Source of the DNA: Spirochaetaceae bacterium
Lineage (GTDB): Bacteria > Spirochaetota > Spirochaetia > Treponematales > Breznakiellaceae
Length of the DNA stretch: 18,800 nucleotides
Reading direction: 5' to 3'
Assembly (NCBI GenBank): GCA_031283025.1
Contig: JAITCP010000089.1
Location: 1-18,800, forward strand
How positions within the stretch are numbered: the stretch's first letter is position 1; each line of letters starts with the position of its first letter. Below, piece after piece: positions 6,652 to 13,177 of this stretch. The notes beneath the pieces were generated by a model. It did not search any database and had not been told where the DNA came from. It saw nothing but the letters and a program-made list of their open reading frames with translations. The translations under genes were made by a program, and so were the position numbers.

Positions 6652-7880
6652 AGGCTGCGAATCTGGTTGATGTTGGGGAGTATCTCAAAGAAAACATCAA
6701 CAAGTTCAGGATCAAATTTGGTTCCGGAAAGTTTTTTAATCTCCGCAAGCACATCATCTTCTGTCCAGGGATCTTTGTAAACCCGCCGTGAACAAAGCGC
6801 GTCATACACGTCCGCCAGAGCCACAATACGCCCCGCAAGGGGAATTTCTTCACCCTTTTTGCCCCGTGGTTTTCCTTCATCATTGGCATTTATTGCCTTT
6901 CCCGTAAGAGGATCTATCCAGCCCGGATAGCCCGTACCATCCCAGTTTTCATGGTGGGAAAACGCCACATCCCGCGCCACTACATCCACCGGGGAATGGG
7001 GATCCTCAAAGAGCTGGACGCCGTACAAGGTATGGTGCTGCATCGTGGCAAATTCTTCCGGGGTGAATTTTGCGGGCTTTTTAAGAATGGTGTCAGAAAT
7101 TGCCACTTTACCCACGTCGTGGAGCATGGATGCGATTTTTAAGGTGTCCTTAAACCGCTCCCGCTCTTCTACGGGTATTTTGCGGCGGTAGGCCCAGCGG
7201 TCGTAAATTTCCACCGCATAACCGGCCACCCTGTTGACGTGGGGCCCCGTTTCCTTTGGGTCACGGAGTTCGGACATTTTGATCATCCTGAGTATCATAG
7301 ACCTGGTTACATAGGCCTTTTGCAGGGCTATGGACGCATTGTTTGCAAAGTGGGTTATCAGGAGTTCATCGTCCTGAGAAAAAGGGATCACGTTTCCGTC
7401 TTTGTTCTGGGAGTTGATGATCTGTATTACTCCCAAAAGACGGCCTTCCGCGGTAAGGAGCGGTATGGCAAGGTTGGAGATGGTTTTGTATCCTGAAAGT
7501 ATGTCGTAGGATGTACTAAACGAATAGGGAGCGTCGGGGGAAATGTTGTAAACATCCGGCACATTTACCAATTTTTTGGTCAGGGCGCAGTAGCCGGCTA
7601 TGGTTTTTTCGTTAATCGGCAGGGCAAAAACTGAATAGATAAGCTTTTGCCCCGATTCAAGGTCTTTGGCCATGGTATCGTTCTGGGCGTACTTTACTGC
7701 CAGCTTTTCTATCGTTTCATCGCCATCTTTTATTTTTTCAACGACATAAATTGAGCCGGCATCGGCCCGGACTACCTTGCGGGCTTCCAGAAGTATCCGT
7801 TCCAAAAGCAAATCCAAATCCTGAATTTGATTCAGTTCAGTATCGAGCTTAATAATGGACTTTAAATCCGGATCAGACAT
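6624..7880 (-). CDS. GAF domain plus HD-GYP domain cyclic-di-GMP phosphodiesterase
   Basis: A 418-residue cytoplasmic signalling enzyme likely to hydrolyse cyclic di-GMP. Residues about 22-190 form a GAF sensor domain (RADAGSIYVVE, NLAIPLLTAEGRLLGVIQIIN). Residues about 195-400 form an HD-GYP domain: RDPKETGPHVNRV, metal-binding HD in MLHDVGKVAI (His254, Asp255), HH282-283, then HHENWDGTGYP (309-319) and the DVYDALCSRRVYK helix. All key residues are present, so it is probably active. An insertion of about 25 residues (around DPLTGKAINANDEGKPRGKK) lies between GYP and IPLAGRIVALAD. There is no membrane segment or response-regulator receiver domain, so the GAF ligand must be intracellular. The start lacks a clear Shine-Dalgarno. 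Confidence 0.94.
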   Translation of the reverse strand: MSDPDLKSIIKLDTELNQIQDLDLLLERILLEARKVVRADAGSIYVVEKIKDGDETIEKLAVKYAQNDTMAKDLESGQKLIYSVFALPINEKTIAGYCALTKKLVNVPDVYNISPDAPYSFSTSYDILSGYKTISNLAIPLLTAEGRLLGVIQIINSQNKDGNVIPFSQDDELLITHFANNASIALQKAYVTRSMILRMIKMSELRDPKETGPHVNRVAGYAVEIYDRWAYRRKIPVEERERFKDTLKIASMLHDVGKVAISDTILKKPAKFTPEEFATMQHHTLYGVQLFEDPHSPVDVVARDVAFSHHENWDGTGYPGWIDPLTGKAINANDEGKPRGKKGEEIPLAGRIVALADVYDALCSRRVYKDPWTEDDVLAEIKKLSGTKFDPELVDVFFEILPNINQIRSLYPEDGSAV

Positions 7881-7914
7881 AATATATTTTTACCATGAAA
7901 GCGGAAAAAATTCA

Positions 7915-7944
7915 ATATTAATCAGTTCAAGATAATCAGTACAA
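7915..7944 (-). promoter_or_regulatory. Weak candidate promoter for the HD-GYP gene
   Basis: On the minus strand TTGTAC (7939-7944) and TAATAT (7915-7920) are 18 bases apart, each four of six to consensus. It lies between the upstream terminator and the start codon, where a promoter is needed. The region is AT-rich, so chance matches are easy. Confidence 0.3.
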
Positions 7945-7962
7945 CGGCTGTTTTCAGTTTTC

Positions 7963-7996
7963 AAAAAAAACCCCGGGAGAAGGAGAACTCCCGGGG
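7963..7996 (-). terminator. Intrinsic terminator on the minus strand
   Basis: CCCCGGGAG (7971-7979) and CTCCCGGGG (7988-7996) form a perfect 9-bp GC-rich stem with an 8-base loop, followed on the minus strand by eight T (7963-7970). It would end transcripts arriving from the small gene at 8237-8533 through repeat copy A, and insulate the HD-GYP gene. It could also act as a leader attenuator for that gene. Confidence 0.8.
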
Positions 7997-8132
7997 CAAA
8001 CCAAAAAGGAAAGGAGGAAACAACGTTAACCGTCTGTCTACATATAAATCAACGGAAACCGGAAAAGGTTACAAATATATATGCGGTTTGAGCTTTTTTA
8101 TTTTTTATAATCAGGGCTTTGTCATTCCTGGG

Positions 8133-8247
8133 AGTCTCTAAAAACTGAAGTTTTTAGAGATTTACCGCTGAAAAACGCACGTTTCGCAGCCCAAAGGGCG
8201 AGAAACTGCAAAGGCACCTCTAAAAACAACCGGTTTTTAGAGGTGCC
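8133..8247 (+). repeat. 115-bp three-hairpin element, copy A
   Basis: Hairpin 1 is a palindrome, TCTCTAAAAACT (8135-8146) with AGTTTTTAGAGA (8149-8160). The middle hairpin pairs GTTTC (8181-8185) and GCCC with GGGC and GAAAC (8202-8206). Hairpin 3 is a perfect 15-bp stem, 8213-8227 with 8233-8247, loop AACCG. The copy differs from copy B at 7 of 115 positions, including a compensatory pair in hairpin 3 and an inverted loop in hairpin 1. It overlaps the last codons of the minus-strand gene ending at 8237. Confidence 0.9.
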
Positions 8248-8533
8248 CTCCTTTTAATTCTTCAATAACCGCTTCATAGGCGGCTATGGCGGCGGAGAGG
8301 CTTATGCTCTGCACTTCACCCCTGCCCAGCCAGTCGGCGCCGTCCATTATATAGAGGCTTTTTAAGGTTCCCTCCAGGTCTTGCACGGTACAGGAAGGAT
8401 CCGAGGCCAGCCTGCGCCGGAGGCCCAGGAGTTCCTTCTCATAACATTCCCCGTAAGACGCTTCCCGCCAATCTGAAGAATCACCGGCCATAACGGGATT
8501 CTTCCGTTGAATAATCGCCATATCTATTTCCAT
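8237..8533 (-). CDS. Small conserved-looking hypothetical protein
   Basis: A product of about 98 residues with no signal peptide or membrane segment. The centre is helical and charged (EASYGECYEKELLGLRRRLA), followed by DPSCTVQDLEGTLKSLYIMD, GADWLGRGEV and a helical end (AAIAAYEAVIEEL). I do not recognise a functional family. The open frame extends to 8605, but that part would overlap the signal-peptide region of the divergent gene. I prefer the ATG at 8533; ATG 8521, with a GGA 8 bases upstream, is also possible. The final His-Leu-stop is encoded inside repeat copy A, so the original C-terminus was probably altered when the element arrived. A TATAAT at the 8533 start adds doubt about which ATG is used. 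Confidence 0.65.
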   Translation of the reverse strand: MEIDMAIIQRKNPVMAGDSSDWREASYGECYEKELLGLRRRLASDPSCTVQDLEGTLKSLYIMDGADWLGRGEVQSISLSAAIAAYEAVIEELKGGHL

Positions 8534-8589
8534 TATACCCAAACCGGGGCTTGTATAGGAACAGATTCCGGGGCACAATAAAAGAGTCA

Positions 8590-9921
8590 ATGAAATGCTT
8601 TGCACTGGGCGCAGCCCTGCTTATTTTTACCTTCCTGCCCTCTGTAACGGCCCAAGAATCAAAACCGGCGGATCTGAAAGGCCGGACAAGAATGTCCCGC
8701 GGCGATTATATTACCGTAAAGGCTGCTGTTACCGGTCCGGGTGATGAGCTCTACTTTTGGTGGGGGCATATAGGTTTGCTTGTGGAAGACTCCCTTTCCG
8801 GTAAAAGTACCTTTTACGACTGGGGCCTTTTTTCCTTTGACAGAGAGAATTTTTTTCTGGATTTTGCCTTTGGACGGCTTCTCTATAGCTGTGGAGCTAT
8901 TCCGGCGGAATATGTCATTCCCCGCACAATTGCCGGTAACCGGGATTTAACCCTCTATACCCTGGATCTTCCGCCAGAAGCAAAAGTGGAACTTGCCGCA
9001 TTTGCGGAAAACTGTGTACTGCCGGAAAACAGGAATTACTGGTATCACCATTTTCGGGACAACTGCGCCACCAGAGTACGGGACATTATCGATATGGCAA
9101 CAGGGGGTTCCCTTAAAAGCCGCTTTGAAGATGAGCCGGGCCGTTTTACCCTGCGCCAGCACGTTCGCCGCCACACCTGGTTTTCCCCCTTATGGGACTG
9201 GGCATTAAACTTTTGGATGGGGCAGGGCATAGATCGGCCAATGACCGTTTGGGAAGAAATGTTTCTGCCCTCAGAAATCGCCCTGTGTATTGAAGATTTC
9301 AGTTATACCGATGCTTTTGGCATTCAACGGAAGCTTGTGTCAAATACGGAAGTATTGAGCCGGGCGGAAGGCCGGCCCCTCGTCCTGGACGCTCCTCCAC
9401 AGGACCTGTCACGGGAACTGCTCTTGGGTTTTTGCATTGCCGTGCTGTTCAGTTTTTTGCGTTTTTTGCCGGCAGCCAGACCCGCCAGGAAATTGGGTGA
9501 AGCGAATGAAACATGGGTTAGAATTTTCAGGGGTATTTCCGGTACGCTCCAGTCCCTTGCAGGGCTGTTTCTTGGCACTATGGGGCTGTTACTCTTTTTT
9601 ATGGCCTTTTTCACCAACCATGATTACACCTATGACAATATCAATGTGCTCTTTGTTAATCCCCTGCTCCTTATCGCCGTGCCCGCCGGGCTTATCTATG
9701 GCTTTACCGGAAAATCCAAAAAACGGCTGACAACGGAACTGTTTTTGACTGTTTTATGGACGATTGTTTTTATTGCCGGACTTGCAACCATTGTGATACG
9801 GCTCTTCCCCGGCTTTCAACAGCAAAATCAACCCACCCAGCTTTTAGTGCTGCCCTTTGCTCTGGTGCTAAGCGCTATTCCCCTCTGGGTTGTCCGTCTG
9901 GTTACCCCAAAGAAACAGTAA
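8590..9921 (+). CDS. DUF4105 (Lnb N-terminal periplasmic domain) protein with C-terminal membrane region
   Basis: A 443-residue envelope protein. Residues 1-22 (MKCFALGAALLIFTFLPSVTAQ) are a signal peptide. Residues about 40-265 are a DUF4105-like exported domain with the WWGHIGLLVED motif (His60), YDWGLFSFDRENFF and HFRDNCATRVRDIID (Cys159), features that recall papain-like or NlpC-like folds; no activity is established. About five hydrophobic helices follow (about 275-292, 320-341, 357-371, 383-404, 417-437) and then a basic tail. The frame also opens from a TTG at 8551, but the ATG at 8590 begins an ideal signal peptide. The stop is immediately adjacent to the rbfA stop on the other strand. 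The domain call is good; function is unknown. Confidence 0.88.
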   Translation: MKCFALGAALLIFTFLPSVTAQESKPADLKGRTRMSRGDYITVKAAVTGPGDELYFWWGHIGLLVEDSLSGKSTFYDWGLFSFDRENFFLDFAFGRLLYSCGAIPAEYVIPRTIAGNRDLTLYTLDLPPEAKVELAAFAENCVLPENRNYWYHHFRDNCATRVRDIIDMATGGSLKSRFEDEPGRFTLRQHVRRHTWFSPLWDWALNFWMGQGIDRPMTVWEEMFLPSEIALCIEDFSYTDAFGIQRKLVSNTEVLSRAEGRPLVLDAPPQDLSRELLLGFCIAVLFSFLRFLPAARPARKLGEANETWVRIFRGISGTLQSLAGLFLGTMGLLLFFMAFFTNHDYTYDNINVLFVNPLLLIAVPAGLIYGFTGKSKKRLTTELFLTVLWTIVFIAGLATIVIRLFPGFQQQNQPTQLLVLPFALVLSAIPLWVVRLVTPKKQ

Positions 9922-10275
9922 CTAAGAAGATTCTGCCAATTCTTCAAGTTTCTGAACCATGGTAAAACCTTCCCGGATTCCCAAATCCGCATGAAACCGG
10001 AGCCGGGGAGTACTGCGTATATGCATGGTCTTGGCAAGCTGGGCCTGAATAAAGCCCGCGGCGTTCTGAAGCCCTTCTACGCCCTTGCCCAGACCGGCTT
10101 CTGATTTATAACTGGATACAAAAACATCCGCATAGGACAGATCACGGGAAACGTCCACTCTGGATACGGAAAGAAAAGAATCCACACGAGGATCTTTTAT
10201 TTTTCCCCCAACGATAAGCTCCCCTATCTTTTCCCGGATAAGGCTGCCTACCCTGCCGGTTCTAAAGCCGCTCAT
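9922..10275 (-). CDS. rbfA: Ribosome-binding factor A
   Basis: A 117-residue cytoplasmic factor that binds immature 30S subunits and helps 16S rRNA 5'-end maturation and cold adaptation. Family marks are RTGRVGSLIREKIGELI at the N-terminus, IKDPRVDSFLSVSRVDVSRD, LSYADVFVS and TPRLRFHADLGIREG, making up the KH-like fold. Length is typical. It is the last gene of the rimP-nusA-infB-rbfA operon and starts 5 bases after the infB stop, so it is probably translationally coupled. Its stop codon abuts the stop of the convergent DUF4105 gene with no space for a terminator. Confidence 0.96.
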   Translation of the reverse strand: MSGFRTGRVGSLIREKIGELIVGGKIKDPRVDSFLSVSRVDVSRDLSYADVFVSSYKSEAGLGKGVEGLQNAAGFIQAQLAKTMHIRSTPRLRFHADLGIREGFTMVQKLEELAESS

Positions 10276-10280
10276 GCGCT

Positions 10281-12908
10281 TTATGTACTCCCGGAAAGTT
10301 TTCTGGCCACCTGGATGATCTCAAAGACTTCCAGCTGATCCCCCACCTGAACATCATCAAAATCTTCAATGCCCAGACCACATTCAAAACCGGCCGCAAC
10401 TTCCCTGGCATCGTCCTTAAAACGCTTAAGGCTGGCGATCTTTCCGGTATGAACTACAATGCCGTCACGGATCAGATTAGCCGAAGCGCTCCTTTTAACC
10501 GTACCGGTAAGAACATAACAGCCGGCAATGGTACCCACTTTGGGAACCTTAAAGGTATTCCGGATTTCCACAGAAGCTATTACTTCTTCTTTAATATCGG
10601 GCTTGAGCATTCCTTCCAGAGCCTGCTGTATTTCTTCTACGGCCTTGTAAATAATGTTATACTTTCGGACATCAACCCGTTCCTGATCCGCAAGCGCCTT
10701 TGCCTTTGGCGTAGGCCGGACATTGAATCCCAGGATGATCGCATTGGAAGCGGCGGCCAAGTCCACGTCTCCTTCATTGATCGCCCCCGGCAGGGCCTGA
10801 ATTACATGAACCCGCACTTCCTTGTTGGAGAGTTTTTCCAGGCTTGACCGGAGGGCCTCCGCCGAACCCTGCACATCCGACTTGATGATCACTTTGAGTT
10901 CCTGAATGGCCCCGTCACTGATCGTCTGGTGCAGGTTGTCCAGGGTGATCTTTCTGATGTTCTTTGCGTCTTCAAAGCGCTTGAGTTCCTGCCGTTTTCC
11001 GGAAACCCCGCGGGCGCTTCGCTCGTCATCTACCACCTGCAAGGGATCGCCGGCATTGGGAATTCCCTCAAAACCCAGAACTTCCGCCGGCATGGACGGG
11101 CTTACCGCGTCGATCTTCTCTCCCTTGTCGTTAAAGAGCGCCCTTACCTTGCCGGGCCAGACGCCCGCAACAAAAGAATCCCCTACTTTAAGCGTGCCCT
11201 TTTCTATAATTACCGTAGCAACCACGCCGCGGCCTTGATCGATGCGTGACTCCAGCACCTTTCCTTCCGCAGTCCGGTTGTAATTGGCTTTCAGGTCGAG
11301 TATTTCCGCTTCCAGCAGTATCGCGTCTATAAGTTTATCTATTCCTTCTTTTTTCAGGGCGGAAAGTTCCACAAACATTGTTTGACCGCCCCAGTCTTCC
11401 GGCATAAGAGCCAGATCGGAAAGCTGGCTTTTAACTTTGTCGGGGTTTGCCTCCGGCTTGTCGATCTTGTTTACCGCTACGATGATCGGCACGTCCGCTT
11501 CCCGCGCGTGGTTGATCGCTTCTACGGTCTGGGGCATAACCCCGTCATCCGCGGCTACAACGAGGATAACAATATCCGTTACCTGCGCGCCCCGCGCCCT
11601 CATGCGGGTAAAGGCTTCGTGTCCCGGCGTATCAAGAAAGGTAATTCTCCCCTGGGGAGTTTCCACCATATAGGCCCCGATATGCTGGGTAATGCCGCCG
11701 AATTCCCCGGAGGCCACGTCCGCGCTACGGATTGCGTCCAGCAGTTTTGTTTTGCCGTGATCAACGTGCCCCATGACGGTTACCACCGGCGGACGCCTTT
11801 CCATAGTGGAAATGTCGTCTGCCCCGGTGTCGATCAGGGTTTCATCGTAAAGGCTGACAATTTTAACGTCCGCCCCGAATTCCGCCGCCAGAAGTGTTGC
11901 GGTCTCGGCGTCAATCTGCTGGTTAATCGTAACCATCATTCCCATATTCATCAGTTTCTGGATCAGGTCCGATGCTTTAAGGTTCATCTTACGGGCAAGT
12001 TCAGAAACGGAAACTACTTCCATAATGTCTATGGATTTGGGAACGGGGTTTGCAACCTGGGTGATCTTTTTCTTGGTCTGGAGAAGTTTTTCCTCCATTT
12101 CCTGTTCTTTTTTCTGGTAAACGGTTTTTTTGGCCTTAAAGGATTTTTTTGCCTTGCCGTCCGGTACGGGCGGCGTTTCCCCGCCAAAACCGGGCTTTGC
12201 GCCGCCTGGCCTCCCGCCACTTCTGGAGGGGAAAGGCCCGCTCTGACCGGCTGTTCCGGGCCGGGCTGTCCTGTTAAAGGGAGGGCGGCCTCCGCTCCGT
12301 TCAGCGCCTCCTCCGGTACGGCCTGCGCCGTCCTGACGCACATAGCGCCCTCCTACCCTGCCGGCAACTCCCACGGGCCGCTGGGCAAAAGGAAATCCCT
12401 GACGGCCTGTTGAAGCGCCCCCTGCGGAGGCATCCTCTTTACCTTGCGCGCCGCTCTGTGCCCGCGTCACGCCCTGGCCGCTCCCGGCGCCCTGATGAGC
12501 GGCGCTCTGGCGAACCGGACGGCCCCCTACCCTGCCGGCGGCTCCTATGGGCCGCTGGTGCAGAACAAATTCCTGTACCGGAGGTTTTTCTTCTTTTTTT
12601 CCATCTTGTTCATGGCCGGTTTTTTCCTGACTCTGCTTTGGATGCTGCTCCTGCGAATGAACCGACACCACTTTGGGCGATGCCGTTCTTGACGTTTTTG
12701 GCGCAGCCATGCTTTGCGCCGCATTCACAGCCGCCTGGGCTTGAGAAGGCTTGTTAACCGCAGCCGGACTTTTCTTTTTTACTACCACTACTTTGCGGCG
12801 TTCCGCTTCTGTGGCTTTGGGAGCTTCAACTTCCGCCGCTTTTGCAGAAACGGTATGCTTAATAAGCTCAGCCTTGGGTTTCCGCGTGTTTTCCAGTTCT
12901 TCAGCCAT
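10281..12908 (-). CDS. infB: Translation initiation factor IF-2
   Basis: An 875-residue GTPase that brings initiator tRNA to the 30S subunit and promotes 50S joining. The N-terminal 270 residues are a low-complexity Lys/Ala then Gly/Arg-rich extension with two near-identical blocks (residues about 118-134 and 176-192, QRPIGAAGRVGGRPVRQ type). The IF2-N domain follows (VVSVSELARKMNLKASDLIQ). G-domain motifs are GHVDHGKT (380-387), DTPGHE (426-431), NKID (480-483) and SAL (516-518). Domains II, III and the C-terminal tRNA-binding part follow. The ATG has an AAGGTGG Shine-Dalgarno. It lies 269 bases after nusA, a gap that holds a repeat element, and 5 bases before rbfA. Confidence 0.98.
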   Translation of the reverse strand: MAEELENTRKPKAELIKHTVSAKAAEVEAPKATEAERRKVVVVKKKSPAAVNKPSQAQAAVNAAQSMAAPKTSRTASPKVVSVHSQEQHPKQSQEKTGHEQDGKKEEKPPVQEFVLHQRPIGAAGRVGGRPVRQSAAHQGAGSGQGVTRAQSGAQGKEDASAGGASTGRQGFPFAQRPVGVAGRVGGRYVRQDGAGRTGGGAERSGGRPPFNRTARPGTAGQSGPFPSRSGGRPGGAKPGFGGETPPVPDGKAKKSFKAKKTVYQKKEQEMEEKLLQTKKKITQVANPVPKSIDIMEVVSVSELARKMNLKASDLIQKLMNMGMMVTINQQIDAETATLLAAEFGADVKIVSLYDETLIDTGADDISTMERRPPVVTVMGHVDHGKTKLLDAIRSADVASGEFGGITQHIGAYMVETPQGRITFLDTPGHEAFTRMRARGAQVTDIVILVVAADDGVMPQTVEAINHAREADVPIIVAVNKIDKPEANPDKVKSQLSDLALMPEDWGGQTMFVELSALKKEGIDKLIDAILLEAEILDLKANYNRTAEGKVLESRIDQGRGVVATVIIEKGTLKVGDSFVAGVWPGKVRALFNDKGEKIDAVSPSMPAEVLGFEGIPNAGDPLQVVDDERSARGVSGKRQELKRFEDAKNIRKITLDNLHQTISDGAIQELKVIIKSDVQGSAEALRSSLEKLSNKEVRVHVIQALPGAINEGDVDLAAASNAIILGFNVRPTPKAKALADQERVDVRKYNIIYKAVEEIQQALEGMLKPDIKEEVIASVEIRNTFKVPKVGTIAGCYVLTGTVKRSASANLIRDGIVVHTGKIASLKRFKDDAREVAAGFECGLGIEDFDDVQVGDQLEVFEIIQVARKLSGST

Positions 12909-12974
12909 GATCCACCTTATTCTTATTAGAGTTGCCCGGAAACTTCAGTCTCTGAACAACTTCCTGTTAAAACT

Positions 12975-12995
12975 GCAAAATACATAGTATTTTGC
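12975..12995. repeat. AT-rich 9-bp palindrome in the nusA-infB gap
   Basis: GCAAAATAC (12975-12983) and GTATTTTGC (12987-12995) are exact complements with a 3-base loop. On the minus-strand transcript the stem is followed by AGTTTT, a very weak terminator signature about 65 bases before the infB start. It may modulate read-through or mark an mRNA processing site. Confidence 0.45.
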
Positions 12996-13055
12996 TTAAC
13001 TTGCAAGACAACGGTCCGGGCCAACAGCCCAAACTTGAAGGTTGTCAAACAAGGG

Positions 13056-13170
13056 AATCTCTAAAAACTTCAGCTTTTAGAGATTTACCGCTTAAAAACG
13101 CACGTTTCGCAGCCCAAAGGGCGAGAAACTGCAAAGGAACCTCTAAAAACAACCGGTTTTTAGAGGTTCC
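13056..13170 (+). repeat. 115-bp three-hairpin element, copy B (inside the nusA-infB operon)
   Basis: It has the same architecture as copy A: hairpin 1 at 13056-13085 (one A-C mismatch in the stem), a middle hairpin around 13104-13129, and hairpin 3 with a perfect 15-bp stem (13136-13150 with 13156-13170, loop AACCG). It differs from copy C at only 2 of 115 positions. It begins 7 bases beyond the nusA stop codon, so the nusA-infB transcript carries its complementary strand as folded intercistronic RNA. Confidence 0.92.
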
Positions 13171-13177
13171 CACAAGC

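Larger units (their letters stand above)
7881..8236. other. 356-base non-coding stretch
   Basis: This gap holds a weak HD-GYP promoter candidate, the minus-strand terminator at 7963-7996, a purine-rich AAAGGAGGAAA at about 8009-8021 that is not followed by a start codon, an AT-rich part with a T-run (about 8094-8107), and most of repeat copy A from 8133. I see no convincing small gene or known RNA family in it. Confidence 0.6.

Noticed and set aside
8003..8100. AAAGGAGGAAA followed by an open frame and a T-rich end on the plus strand, resembling a small gene or RNA
   Set aside because: No ATG, GTG or TTG stands at a usable distance, the T-run has only a weak stem before it, and no known RNA family is recognisable.
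11382..12413. A 343-codon open frame on the plus strand
   Set aside because: It lies wholly antisense to infB, whose motifs are unambiguous. Its product is low-complexity and matches nothing.
13136..13170. Hairpin 3 of the repeat as an intrinsic terminator for nusA
   Set aside because: The stem is strong, but it is followed by only TTT then GCAG on the minus strand, and infB must be transcribed through it.
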